A DNA stretch of 64,000 bases from Actinernus sp. WN-2022 (Eukaryota; Cnidaria; Anthozoa; Actiniaria; Actinernidae). Shown one piece after another: positions 10,317-22,599 of this stretch (positions are counted from its first letter, which is position 1; the number at the start of each line of letters is the position of its first letter). The stretch is taken from assembly GCA_030867875.1 (NCBI GenBank), contig JAOWCC010001501.1, positions 18,505,524-18,569,523 on the forward strand. The letters are read 5' to 3'. Made by a program: the position numbers and the translations under genes. The notes beneath the pieces were generated by a model, which was not told the origin of the DNA, made no database searches, and saw only the letters and a list, made by a program, of their open reading frames with translations.

Positions 10317-13316
10317 TGAGTTGACTAAAGTGTGACGTAATTGATATACTTCCTGTTTACCTTCTCAAAAACACAAAAGGTTATTTGTTATTTCAAACCG
10401 TCAAATATGCTATTACGTAAAGAAAATCTCCCTTCTTCTTTTCTCATTAAACATAAAAAGGAGAGCCCAGTTGTCAATCGGCCTTTGTGGAGTGAGCTCC
10501 GCTTGAGTGCTCCCTACTGTTTGCTTAGCGCGCGAAATTCAAATGAAACACAAAAATGTTTAACTTCAGAGTACGGGCTACAGAGTTCGCAAACAGTCAT
10601 AAAATACCATTGTCATAAATGGTCAACTATCTTCCTTCTGGTCACTTTTTTATGGCTTGTTTAATTGTAAACCTTAAAAAAATTAGCATTTTAAAGGTAT
10701 GCTCGCTTGCTTTCTTCACTGCTCAGTAATTTGAATTTTAAATTTCGAACTCGTTATGCGTGAAAAGAGGAGGGGCTAACCTATTTATAGCGGAATTCGT
10801 GTTTAACGCCCCAAATTGCAATTTTACGATAAACAGACATCCCTTTATGACTAAAGGCTAAGAGCAAATGTCCTGTATAAACAAACACTTAAAGATGGTT
10901 GTACGTAATACGCCTGAGTGGGACGTATTACGGCTGTAATACAGAAAATATACAGTCAGCTATTTTTATGTATAGGCCCGGCCGCCTTAAGGCATATGTG
11001 GGTTGTGAATGAGTCTAGATCAATACCGTTTGGCATTGCCTCAATAACATGGAAATGTTTCCCCCAATATTTTCGACATTTCACCACAAATCAATTACGC
11101 CCCATGCTATGGTGCTAGCGTAAATCCACAGCGGATGACAACGCTAATACTGAAGACTGTGATTATATTTGTTTTCGTACGAAAAATGTATGAGGAAAAC
11201 TTAATGTCATTCACCCACATGTTGATGGGAAAAGCATTTGAATGTCAGTAGGAATTGAAATGTTTCTTGTGAAGAAAACAATTAAATACGATATTTTTTT
11301 ATCGATAAATAACGATTTATCGATAAAAATAAAATTTTCTGGAGCACCTACGAATGCGCAATACTTGTACAAGTCATTGAGATGAGAAAGGGGTTGAAAC
11401 CCCATGATGATTTAGGCGCCTGTTTACGCGAAGTCTTGCCCCACTGTTCTCTCTATGCATGTTGTCTAGCATTTCAGGTGGGAATTGCTGTACAATAAAA
11501 CCAATACCTGTTTTCTTGGGTCATTAGGAAGTATTCTTTGCCTCGGATTTTGTTTCTGACACAGTTCTCGATCCCAAGGTTTCCGGCATTGTTATTTTCT
11601 CTTCCACGCTTTAAATGCACTGTGAGAGCCCACAGGGAATAACCCAGGTGCTTAGAACATAAGAAATATTGAGCTTTCATTGCTACGGAGTAATTATAAT
11701 TTCAATTCCACGAAATAAAAGAGCGTTGTATGAAATCAGTCACACATGCATGGCCCTATCAGCCTCCGGCACTTTCATGTTTTCCCAAATGTTTAAATGC
11801 TAATAACTTTGAAACAAATTGTTATAAAACTACGAAACTACATACTATAAACAACTTTGTACTGTGCTTTCTGGAGACTGTTAATGTGTCTGCAAATGTT
11901 TACAATCTGAATGTATGCAAATTAGTGGGATCGATATATCGGATTCCCGATAACTGAAAGTATTTTCTTAAATTCACTTGAACTCCGCCAAATATTCTCC
12001 ATATAATAAAATCTAAATTACCCGTTGGCTTGAAGATATGAAGTTTAACTTCTCGTGTCAGAACCGAAAAAACGAACTCACTCGGTGTCTTTTTCGTTCA
12101 AAGATGGACTTCATATTTCTACACACCCCGTTCACGCGAAATGTGTTAATCATCTCGCAGTTCTTTCCTGTAGTCTGTACAGCGTAGTTGTCCGATACGG
12201 TAAATCTGAACAATTCAGATCAGAATTACTAAAACCAGTTGGATAGAAAATGGAATAACCACCCGTTTATATGGGAATCCAGAATCGAATAAAACTTATA
12301 TTTTTGGCACGTGGCACCAACCGAAATTCATAGAAGTCAATTCAAGGCAATCCACTCCTGTTCGCGGTTTTGCCGACATTTTGAATGAGGTCCACTGAAA
12401 GTGCTCGATTTATAAGAAAACATATGGAAATGTTGGAGAGTTTTGGACTCAACAAAAGAACATCAAATTTTCCGTATAATGAGATATTACAGTGTGTCAA
12501 TAAATGGGTGAAATATGAGCGAGATTGAGTTGCTCTTTCAAACATATAAAAACAAATGTTAGTTTTCTATACATGAATTGTGGTATAATTATAACGACTT
12601 ACTCACAAAGGAACAGGTAAGATTTTAAAACGTTCTCATATGAACAGTAGCAATGTAATTACATTTAAACTTCATACACTTGTTAAAACGAACACAATCT
12701 TGACACATGGCAAATTTGAGGTTGTTTGGGTAAATATTCACGTTTCCTTATATATAAGTCTAACACTTTTGCACCTCATTCAAAATGTCGGGGGAAAAAC
12801 TGAGGACTGGTGTATTCGGTCCTGCGTACTTCCGTCCTCTTTACTGTACTTCACATGAGCCGACGAAAATCATAAACATTTCAGCTACAATATCCATTTT
12901 CAGTTCTTCTTGAAAACATCGTCACTCGATGAACCTTAGCTTATCAGAAAACTGAAATAGCAAACTCTTTAGCAGTTATTCAATGTGAGTTCTATTGCAT
13001 TAAAACAGCTGAATATACGTTGTTCCTCAAATCAAACTTTGAGGGATGTAGCTGTGATGGGAAGCGTGCAATCGTGTTTTCAGTTTTCCATACATTTGTC
13101 TGTGGATTTTCCCGCGGACTTTGACTCGTTGTTACAGACAAATTTTGTTCGGTTAATCTTTTACCTGGTATCTTAAGTTTGCAGACAGTGAATATTTCAG
13201 AAATTCGATTTTACGGAAACTATTTGGCATCGGATTCCCATACAAACACTGTATTTCGCGCCATGTTTGCTCACCTTTGAAAGCTACGGAATTAACCGCG
13301 AACTGGTTTCAAGAGT
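10317..13316. other. 3-kb gene-poor stretch
   Basis: Only short frames without domain or splice evidence are present. A short palindrome built of TTATCGATAAA lies at 11290-11330. Diverged inverted repeats lie at about 12360-12550 and 12690-12800. Positions 13190-13275 share sequence with the inverted repeat at 39003-39422. Confidence 0.4.
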
Positions 13317-13564
13317 GCTGAAGTGGTGTCAACTGAAGTTTAAGTGGCATACAATGTTTTTTTCTATTTCTCTCTCGTTACATCTGATTTACCACTTACT
13401 GCTAACTTAGGCCCTTTTCAAGAGTCGGTCAGTAAATTTAAGCTGAAGTGGTGTCAACTGAAGTTTAAGTGGCATACAATGTTTTTTTCTATTTCTCTCT
13501 CGTTACATCTGATTTACCACTAACGGCTAACTTAGGCCCTTTTCAAGAGTCGGTAAATTTAAGT
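13317..13564. repeat. tandem duplication of a ~123-bp unit
   Basis: A unit starting GCTGAAGTGGTGTCAACTG occurs twice in direct orientation with few differences, including a three-base CAG indel near the end of the first copy. It is non-coding. Confidence 0.8.
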
Positions 13565-14546
13565 TGATATCTTTAAGGAATCGAGAATAACTGATACCAT
13601 CTTTCTCAGCAATAAAAACATTTAGTACTTCTTGGATCACAGTAGTTTTCAAAATCTTTTTTACTTGTGCTGGGTGTTTTAATTAAACCGAATTTATTTC
13701 TAACATCATCCTTCTTGATTATTTTCTATGATCTACCCAAAACTTCGGAACTGCATGAACTTCACATATGGTTAGGCGAATGTTCAGTTCTCGTGGGGGG
13801 CAGAGTATTAATTTCTGAATTTAACAAATGAGGGCATTGCAATAAATTGACAACGCATTATATACTTAAACAACAATACTGTAAGATAAAAGGGAAAAGA
13901 AACAACTGTCAGTTATAGAGATAAATTCGTTCTCCTAGTTTCAATATCTATATGGAGATCCTGTTTTAGTATCTTTTACTTCTCGTGGTGTTAAAACTTT
14001 GAACTGTTTCAAATTTTTTCTCACGGTCACGGAACAGATGATAAATATCTTGAGCGACCAAAATTTAACCCCAGCATCTTAAATGCACTTGTTTAAAGCA
14101 ATTAAATAAAATGAGATTAAATAAAGCAAACAATATTTCTCTCAGCTTCTTCTGGAAGTTTTAGCTTTCTTTAATCCGCGAAAGAAATAAACGATCACTT
14201 CTGACGCGTGAATCCAACCCAATATTGAGGTACAAGTATTGATATAATTACCGGAAAAAGGCCATGTATTTTTCACTCAAATATTTTAGGAGATATATCT
14301 TCCGCCCAAATACGAATTGTCGCGCTATGAGGGGAAACATAAAATCAATAATTGTTTCCTGGTTTGGAAGTACTTTGGGATCTTAATTCGTACAGCCAGT
14401 TTCCTATTGTAGGAATTACTAGAGGATAAATAGTCGAGCGGCCTTTGAGTTTTCATTCGCTTCCTTAAGTTCAACCGAGAGTGCACAGCTAATCAGTACT
14501 CTTAAAGGAAGGTAAGGATTTGAGATTATACTTGTAATATTCTGAA
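13565..14546. other. AT-rich intergenic stretch
   Basis: No open frame, RNA gene or clear repeat was recognised. Confidence 0.4.
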
Positions 14547-14733
14547 TTAGTATATACCACACCAGTGAATATCACTTTTCGCGCGCTCTGATTGGCTACT
14601 CAAACAGTGAATATGATTTCATTTTCACCTCCGAGCGAAGCAGCGATCACTTCGCGCGAGTTTTTGTCCATTTGACAGAAAATAAAATAACTATTTGGTG
14701 CTGGCTATAATTCACCTGTGTGGTATATACTAA
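14547..14733. mobile_element. short MITE
   Basis: TTAGTATATACCACAC at the left is matched in inverse orientation by GTGTGGTATATACTAAA at the right. The interior contains GCGCGCTCTGATTGGC. It is non-coding. Confidence 0.6.
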
Positions 14734-16204
14734 AGCGGCGAGGTAAATATCCAACATCCAACACTATTCACCGACACTGAGGTGAATAATTGTTAAATAT
14801 TCGGCGAGACTTTAGTTAATTAAGTAATTTGTTAATTTTGTTTTTGAGCAGTTACAAACGTTTGTCGGTTTACTTCGTATCGAATAAATTGACGAAAGTA
14901 CGAATAACTGAAAAATTGCCTATATCTTGTCTACAAAATCTTTTCCACTGCTTGTGAAAATGAAGATTTTACGGAAAAAGGGAGTAATTTTAAATTCTTG
15001 GGAAAAAAATGTTGTCAGTTTACCGTAATAAAATGACAATTACTTTTACTCAAAATTATGTGAAAAACCTTTATTTTATGAAAATAAATTCTAACGTTTG
15101 TGCGAAAAAATAATTTTCTATTCTAACAACTTTTTCCAATTTATTGATTTGTGTTTATCAATGGTGATAACATGAAACACAAGTTCAATGTTATGTGACT
15201 TCGCGTGATATCTACACTGGCTGCCGTGTGACCAGAGGCTAAGAAAATCGGCGATGCTGAAAGTCATAAATTTAGATTAGGTTTTCGGCGACCCATTCGC
15301 GGAATAATCATTTGTTCTAGTTATATTTTCGTTAAAGAAAAGCGAAGAACAACACTCGTTCGTTTTTTATATATATATATTTTAATATAAAGGCATGACA
15401 AGCAAATGCTAGGACTATTTTTCTTAGTTCAGTTGTTTACGACGTTTGCATGCTAGGACGATACCAAAGGAGCTTGGAAACAACTTTTTTGAAAATTCAG
15501 TGTTGACTTCTTTTTGGTGATATTACTTTCGGGTTATGGAAGGTGAGTTCCGTACACTTTATTGGTCTACTGATTCTAGAGAAGTACGGCTGACATCTCA
15601 GCTACACGAACCTCACCTCAGCCTTTTTATCCATATGATTGTAATCACTTTTATACTTATATACAAGATGAAAACTAAGTGATTTTAATGGTAATTCCTT
15701 TCGATCGAGCTAGAATTCAAGGTTTTACGAGTTGCTAGTTTCTGATAAGAGTGCCAATTCATGATCAAGTTCTTAATTACAAAACTTCTTGTAGGCATAC
15801 AAACAACGGCGAACATAATATTTCGCGGTAACATTTATTTCTTTTGCTGTAGAAATTTCCATCAAACCGATAGTGTTAAAACATGTTACAAACAAAGCTC
15901 ATGGGTTAGTTAATCTACAACAGCATTTTCTAAAAAATATATTTCCTCGTTTTGAAGATTATCAGTTTACGTAAAAACAAGGGTTCGAAAGAAGCACTTT
16001 TATCTCCAAATATATTATGTATTTTGGAATTCTGTTTTATGCTTACTATTCTTCAATATTGGGAAATTCATGGTCCAAAATATCTCAATGGTCGGCCAAA
16101 AACTTCCCACTGAAAAGTACGAATCTCCGATGTCCATTCGGCTGTATTAAATACCCGCGAGCCACCTGAAGTGTAAGGCACAACTTCAAACCATCAACTG
16201 CTAG
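14734..16204. other. AT-rich intergenic stretch
   Basis: No feature beyond simple AT runs (for example TATATATATATA near 15370) was recognised. Confidence 0.4.
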
Positions 16205-16942
16205 CAGCCGCCATTTTCGGTTCTTTTAATACTGGGGCTATGTTCGAATTCATTATTTTGTACTCTCTCGAGACTGTTTTGCATATTGATAACAATGCTG
16301 CTGGTCCAAGCACTGGGGCTATCTTCACTGTATTGTAATCCCTCGAGAACGTTTTACATATCGACAACAATGCTGCTGGTCCTAGCACTAGGGCTAACTT
16401 CATTGTATTGTAATCTCTTGAGACTGTTTTACATATTGACAACAATGCTGCTAGTCCTAGCACTAGGGCTATCTTCATTGTATTGTAATCTCTTGAGACT
16501 GTTTTACATATTGACAACAATGTTGCTGGTCCTAGCACTAGGGCTATCTTCATTGTATTAATCCATCGAGACTGTTTGTTTTGTAATCCCTCGAGACTGT
16601 TTTGCATATCGACACCAATGCTGCTGATCCTAGCACTAGGGCTATCTTCATTGTATTAATCCCTCGAGACTGTTTTACATATTGACAACAATGCTGCTGA
16701 TCCTAGCACTAGGGCTATCTTCATTGTATTCAGTAATCCCTCGAGACTGTTTTGCATATCGACAACGATGCTGTTGGTCCTACTAGCACTAGGGCTATCT
16801 TCATTGTATTAATCCCTCGAGACTGTTTTGCATATTGATAACAATGCTGCTGGTCCTAGCACTAGGGCTATCTTAATTGTATTAATCCCTCGAGACTGTT
16901 TTGCATATTGATAACAATGCTGCTGGTCCTAGCACTTTAGCA
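16205..16942. repeat. 75-bp minisatellite, about nine copies
   Basis: AACAATGCTGCTGGTCCTAG recurs with a spacing of 75 bases (16291, 16366, 16441, 16516) and then at slightly variable spacing to 16913. Because 75 is a multiple of three, parts of the array are open in both strands: 137 codons on minus with a 25-residue repeat, and 91 on plus. The frame breaks where the period changes, so I regard the frames as by-products. A decayed extra copy lies at 17247-17310. Confidence 0.85.
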
Positions 16943-17246
16943 AATTTCCTCTGGTTTTCCGTGGTGTGGACTCTTATTTACCACGATTTACGTCATCACA
17001 TGGTCAAAATTTGTTGTGGACTCACGAGGCGGAGCACCACGGAAAACCACACCACGGAAAACCAGAGGAAATTTGTTTTTTACAACAATATTAGAAAACG
17101 TACGGGGAAGTTTCGTTACAAAGCGTGACAGCTTTGAAAGAGCCAGCATTGTCTATAACTTTCTCGCGTCAGCACCGTTGTCTGGACTCTCATTTACCAC
17201 CGTACTTCAACCAATCAGATCGCGAGATTACCGGCAGTTGTGGTAA
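16943..17246. other. insertion splitting the minisatellite
   Basis: AAATTTCCTCTGGTTTTCCG at 16950 is matched in inverse orientation at about 17046-17075, giving a compact hairpin element. The insertion separates the main array from a decayed repeat copy to the right. Confidence 0.5.
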
Positions 17247-17310
17247 AAAGGGCTATCTTCACTGTATTGTAATCCCTAGAGACTGTTTTGCATATCAACA
17301 GCAATGCTGG

Positions 17311-17700
17311 GTTCGGTTGTTCGAAGCAAGGGTAACTTTATCCCCAGGATAGCACTAAATCTGTAATTGTAATCTGTATTGTAATCTGTATGTAATCAGA
17401 TGGTAGTGGCTAACTCGAAAGCTTCAATGCTACTTTGGCCACTACACACAATTCCTGTAAACCATATATAGTACTTTTGTTAATTTTCTTTTCTCGCAGT
17501 AATCTTATGTCAAATTTCATACCTATATGTACCTGTAAATAGTGTAAAATATAGAACTTTGAACCTTGAACCTCGGGTTAGTGGTAGCGCTTACCCTTGC
17601 TTCGAACAACTGGGACCTGCTGTTCAACCTCCCTTCATGTGAACAGGCCCCTTCATCTTTTCTCTCCTTTACTTTGACTCAAGGGTAGAGGTTTTGCAAG
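17311..17700. other. upstream region of the secreted-protein gene
   Basis: This holds a repeat-derived stretch and the presumed promoter and 5' UTR of the next gene. AAGGGTAGAGGTTTTGCAAG lies directly before the ATG at 17701. No TATA box is obvious. Confidence 0.35.
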
Positions 17701-20339
17701 ATGCTTAAACTCATCTTGGCCAGTTTGCTGATCCTGTTCGTAATTATACACAAAACAGGTAAGACTGACAACACAACGTACGTACATCCCATTAAAAAGA
17801 ACTCAGCCGGCGGCTTAACGGGACACTGTCAACCACCAAATGATAAACTTTCTCATGACGAAAGACAAAAATAACTACTCAGATTAGCATAACTTCCTTT
17901 CCAAGTATACTAGAGAAAATATGAGAAAATTTTGATGAAGGATGACAAAGATTCGAGTTGATGAAAAATACTGCTTTTATGAGAAATTAAGAGCAACTTA
18001 AAATCGGTTCACTGTAACCTAAATCAAGTTTCTATATAGGATAAGCTTTTGTAATCCACTTTAATATTTGCCATCCTCGATCAAAAAAGTTTGAAAGGCA
18101 TATCAGGACATTCACATGGTATTCCCTCTTCTATCTCAGGGTGTTATTTTTGTAGCTTCGTTGTAAAGAAACTCGAAGGCTCGATTTGAATGACAGTGAG
18201 GCCCGACGAAGCAAAAACAACTACAGCCTGATAGCGTCACTTCGACATCTTACAAACGTCTTTTGTCTATCTTTTTGTAGCCTGCATGGAAACAGAGCTT
18301 TACGATGATTTTGGTACGCAGGAAGAAGTGATGGCAAATGAACTAAGAGAATTAGAAAAACAGAAACGTTGTCTCAGAGGACCGGATGGGAAGTGTGTGA
18401 ACAGATGGCGAGATGACCGAGAAGAAACCTTGAATCACAAGAGCGAGGAAACGAAAGAGCTCCTCTTTAAACGCCAGTCCAGCTGTAATAGGAAACAGGT
18501 GCCTCTTTGTAAATTAACGATTGGAAGGAAGAGGTGAGCCTAATGACTGCTTGTATTCGGTTGCCAAGGAAGTTAGAGTTCAAAACGAGGAAGTGTTTCT
18601 TCCCAAACTAACATTTGTTGTTCGCATTCAGTTCATTGCTTTAAACATTCAGGTTTTCGAAACATGGGAAGTGTATAGTTTCGTTCAGGCCAAACATAAA
18701 ACCAAATATAATTATAACAACAACAATAACAACAACAATAATAATAATAACAACAACAACAAAGAGGATGCATTACATAGCAATGTACCTCCCTATCAAA
18801 GATCTCGCGTTCCATTTTTTCCCAGACATCTAAAAAGTATGAAGAAGACTTTCTCTTCACGTATAGTGATTAACACTTTGCGATTTCTGTGTACGACTGT
18901 CCTATGTAAGTTTGTATTTCGCCTATGACTTGGTTACGACTATGATTGGACCATTTTAAACAGTCCAGCGCTTTCGTGAGGTTTCAAGGTAAGTCAGCTT
19001 TGAAACCGTAAAAGCATACCGTAAAACGTAAGTAACATAAGCAGACGTAGTGTTTAGCGCAACCGCCTTTCACGCCGAAGACTCGGGTTCGTACCCCAGT
19101 CAAAGCAGTGATTCTTCTCAAGGTGTAAAAACCTGGCTCTCTACACTAGGGCCTGTTCTTGTGGCTAGGATGACCATGTAGAATCGCGGTCCCGTCTCCA
19201 AAAATGGGAACGTAAAAGAACCACCGAGGACTAAAGAAACCTCTGTCTGTAACCACAATACCAACCGGAGGTCTCATTCGCTAGTCAGACCAAGAATATC
19301 ATGCCAAGTCGAGCTCATTTGCCGACACGGAGTAGTAACCACAAGAGATTTGTTTACGTCCTCGGTGGGTCGTTTATGTACCCATTTCTGGAGACGGGAC
19401 CATCATTCTACGTTGTCATCTGAGCTCCGGGGGATTCTGTCCCCATTGTAGAGAGCCTGGTTGATTTGAGAAGAATTACCGCCAGTTGAAGGCGGCACGC
19501 AAATTCACTAATCACTACACCACCTTCAACCCTTTTTTTCCTTTCTTCAACAAATAATCCTGCTTCCATAAGTAAAGTATGATGAACAAATAGCCGAGTT
19601 AACTTTCAAATTAATCTTCTTTAACCTCTACAGGGACACAAGACCAATCATAAGACGTGACGACCCAGGCGACCGTGCCAGATCTAAGTGCGAGCGAGCG
19701 GTGGGCCGCATGAGATTTTTGTGCAGAAAGCTAATCGGGTCCGCTCGATCAGCTGGTTCTCTGGGAAGCCCTAGAAAGTTCTGTGATGAAAGATCTGGAA
19801 AATGCAGCTTCATAGACAACTCGAAAAGGAATACAATTCCGACTGGGAAAAAATATAATTTTAACAGGCAATATGACACCTGCAATCCAAATTCTCCATT
19901 TTGCTACCTTCCTTATCCGGGTAAGCGGGCAGATTCGCGAGAGAATGATGCGCGAAAGTTTCACATCCCTAGCGTAAGCAAGCAAGAGGACACCGTGACC
20001 GTCACGAACACAGGTAGCGGTCCCATTTCCGTCACGCACCTAGGCCTTGTACCGGATGTGGTCATCCAGGAATGGAGCAAGCAGGAGGAGCCTATGAATA
20101 CGAACCATTCCCCAGCACGAAGAAGAAAGTCTGGAAAAAAGGTTCCAAAGCCGTTCAAGAACTGCGACCCGCGAAAGGATTACTTCTGTCGATTCAGGAT
20201 AACGGGAAGGCGCCGAGACGAGGTTAGGAAAAAAAGGGTCTATAGATTCGCAGTTCTTCGTTCTTTGTTTTCACGTAACGTCATCGCCGCCATCTTGGTT
20301 GACGTTAACAAAAGATGCCTCGTTAGCTTCTCTTGTTAA
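17701..20339 (+). CDS. predicted secreted basic protein with repeated cysteine pairs (3 exons, 338 aa)
   Basis: Exon 1 (17701-17758) encodes a textbook signal peptide, MLKLILASLLILFVIIHKT. It ends in CAG/gtaaga. Exon 2 (18281-18533) follows a TTTTTGTAG acceptor and ends in AAGAG/gtgagc. Exon 3 (19634-20339) follows CTCTACAG. The split codons join in frame (phases 1 and 2), and the three exons sum to a whole number of codons, which supports the model strongly. The mature protein is rich in Arg, Lys and Asp and carries six cysteine pairs separated by six to ten residues, for example CLRGPDGKC, CNRKQVPLC, CDERSGKC, CNPNSPFC and CDPRKDYFC. Dibasic sites (KR, RR) could be processing sites. I do not recognise the family. 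It may be a lineage-specific extracellular matrix, venom-like or prohormone-type protein, but nothing shows which. The last 40 codons run into a dispersed repeat (from about 20270), so the natural C-terminus may be shorter or repeat-derived. Confidence 0.7.
18715..18762. repeat. AAC/AAT microsatellite in intron 2
   Basis: A run of CAA and TAA triplets. The 135-codon frame across it, with a poly-Asn tract, is not a gene. Confidence 0.85.
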
Positions 20340-20600
20340 TCAACAAACATGGCCGCCATCTTGGTCAGTTGACGTTAACAAAAGATGCCTCGTCAGTTTA
20401 TCTTGTTAATCAACCAACATCGCCGCCACGTCTTTGTTATTCGATGTTACACGCGATGATTTGTAACGACTAATTGCATAAATGGAGTCCAATTGCTGGT
20501 TTGCACGTGACGTCATAGCCGCCATGTTGGTGCCCTTAAACAATAGATTCCTCGTCAGCTTCTTTTGTTGGGGCACCAACATGGCCGCCATGCCCTTTGA
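20270..20600. repeat. degenerate tandem repeat with GCCGCCATCTTGG motif
   Basis: GCCGCCATCTTGGT and GACGTTAACAAAAGATGCCTC recur three to four times. A related copy lies at 27745-27800. The repeat supplies the last codons of the preceding gene. Confidence 0.6.
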
Positions 20601-21940
20601 ATCTCTGGGGATCGAGTGAAAACCAGCAATTTGTAGAGGCAGGAGCGTCCATACTTGGTCTGAGTCAGCACAATCTCAGATCAGGTTATTTTTAGAACAC
20701 CCGAGAATAAATCCCATACCCACGAGCGGAAGGCCGATAAAATGCTTATTTCTTCACAATAAATAGCAATAACAATATCTCTTTTCATATCAGTATCATT
20801 AGGAAGCATTGTTTGCCCAAGGCATCTCGGACTTTCTTTTGTTCGCGGCAACCTAACACGCTGGCTCACCGATGCATAACAGATGACGCTCCTGGTAGAG
20901 GTTAAACTGAACATATTCAACAAAATATCTGGATTCTGATTGGGCAATGACGAGTGTATAAAAAGGTTAATATAGCGTGCACAATCGCATGCTCTCAGCA
21001 AATGTTTGCTCAGTATATATTATAAACAAGAAAATCGTATGAACTGCTCGTGCTATACGGGATTCATAGGCACAGAGTAATATTTTGAAACGAGCCTTTA
21101 GGCGATCTTTTTATGCACTCGTTATTGACCAATCAGAATCCAGATATTATGTTGAGTATGTTATAAAAATACGCATTGCACTGGAGACTTTAGCCTCGTG
21201 TTCACGTTGTTACACAAAAGCGTTTTCACATGAATGTGAGACTAAAGATTCCTAAACAATGGTTATTCACATTGGACGCCATTTGTTCAATGGGTCTACG
21301 GCGCACTGGAAGATTTTTTAACGCAGTCTTCGTTGCGGCAACACGTTGCAAGTTTTTAAATTCAAAAACCTGTAACATTGTTTCCCGAATTTTGTCGGAG
21401 TTGCTTCGTGTAACACTCTCGCCGTTAACGTTTCGTCGTTTCTCAAACCACGGAAACGAGGCTACGTCAACAAACAAAGATCCCATTCGTCCGCCATTGT
21501 ATTAACGAGGGTGTCGGAGTAGGAGCTCGCAAGATATTGCGTTAAAAGTTGTTTCATGTAACATGTATTAAAAAGCGTCGCGAAAAATTGTCGTTAAAAA
21601 ATTGTCGCGTGTAACTGGACCTTGAATCTCTGAGGATATTTTAAAGCAAATAATACAACCTCAAGAATATGAGGCGAGACTATGACATCACAGTCCGGTT
21701 CTGTGACCAGGAAACAAAAAACATTCTATAGACCACATGCAAAACGCATTGCGAGGTCCTGGGGTCGAATCATGAAAGCGATGTCAGTCCGTCCAGGATG
21801 GTAAATGAATTTACCTGATTTCATATATTTTAAGGCACGTGTACAAGATCGATAGTGTTATTAGCAAAACCTGTTTGTAAATGCTATGTTTGGAAGTTTG
21901 TTTGCCGTCCAGTAAAGCCTTTCCCATGGGTACACTGCGG
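20601..21940. other. intergenic, no gene recognised
   Basis: Overlapping frames at 21226-21505 on both strands lack any recognisable domain. No RNA gene was seen. Confidence 0.4.
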
Positions 21941-21944
21941 CAAA

Positions 21945-22320
21945 CCGTCACGCGCATGATGAGCCGGTCACGCGAATGATGAGCCGGTCACGCGCATGAT
22001 GAGCCGGTCACGTGCGCGTCCGCCCAGTTTCCCGCCGAAACTAAAAGAAAACAGAGGAAATCACCCGTTTCTAGTTTTACGTATGTACGCGTATTTAAGT
22101 GAAATATTTCGCGAAAAACAAGAAAACTACTTAAAAGCTAAGCCTAAGACTTTAACAGGTTGAAGTTTTCTTCATTTGCAATTCACTGTGAGTTTACTAA
22201 GTTATAAAATTGTTTACTAGACCTCGGAAACTTGTATTTGAAACCAGAGCCTTCGTTCTTTCGGCCAGCGGAGCATAACGTTTTGCCGCTGTGTGTGCCA
22301 TTACTTATTGAAGTGATATA
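21945..22320. repeat. 21-bp tandem triplet followed by a dispersed repeat
   Basis: CGCGCATGATGAGCCGGTCA occurs three times at 21948-22012. From about 22080 to 22310 the sequence is a reverse-complement relative of 41150-41400, the host DNA immediately left of the Polinton. The shared part includes the Polinton-proximal TTCGCGAAA region. Confidence 0.65.
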
Positions 22321-22599
22321 TCACCTGACAGTTTCCTATTGTTTTTACGATTTCAAGCTCTGAATATCATACGAAATTCGCTTGAGGTTTGCTAAGCGTA
22401 ATGATCGACAGAGAGTCTAATAGTTTAGTGAGTTTACATATTTTATTGCTTGAATGATTTCGATTCTTCTTCAATCTTTTTTCTTGTAGGATAAACAAGG
22501 TCCACGCGACTCCGAATGACCCAAGAATGAATGACTGCAGACGGAATTAATAGGAATCAAAATAATACGATATCACGAAGACGTAAAATGTCACAGCAA

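Noticed and set aside
16205..16942. Possible CRISPR array (regular 75-bp spacing)
   Set aside because: The whole unit repeats, with no unique spacers, and the context is a eukaryotic genome.
18521..18928. 135-codon frame with poly-Asn
   Set aside because: It runs through an AAC microsatellite and the intron after a strong donor site.
19060..19140. tRNA gene-like GGGTTCGTACCCC segment
   Set aside because: There is a box B-like sequence only. No cloverleaf could be drawn, so it is probably a SINE remnant.
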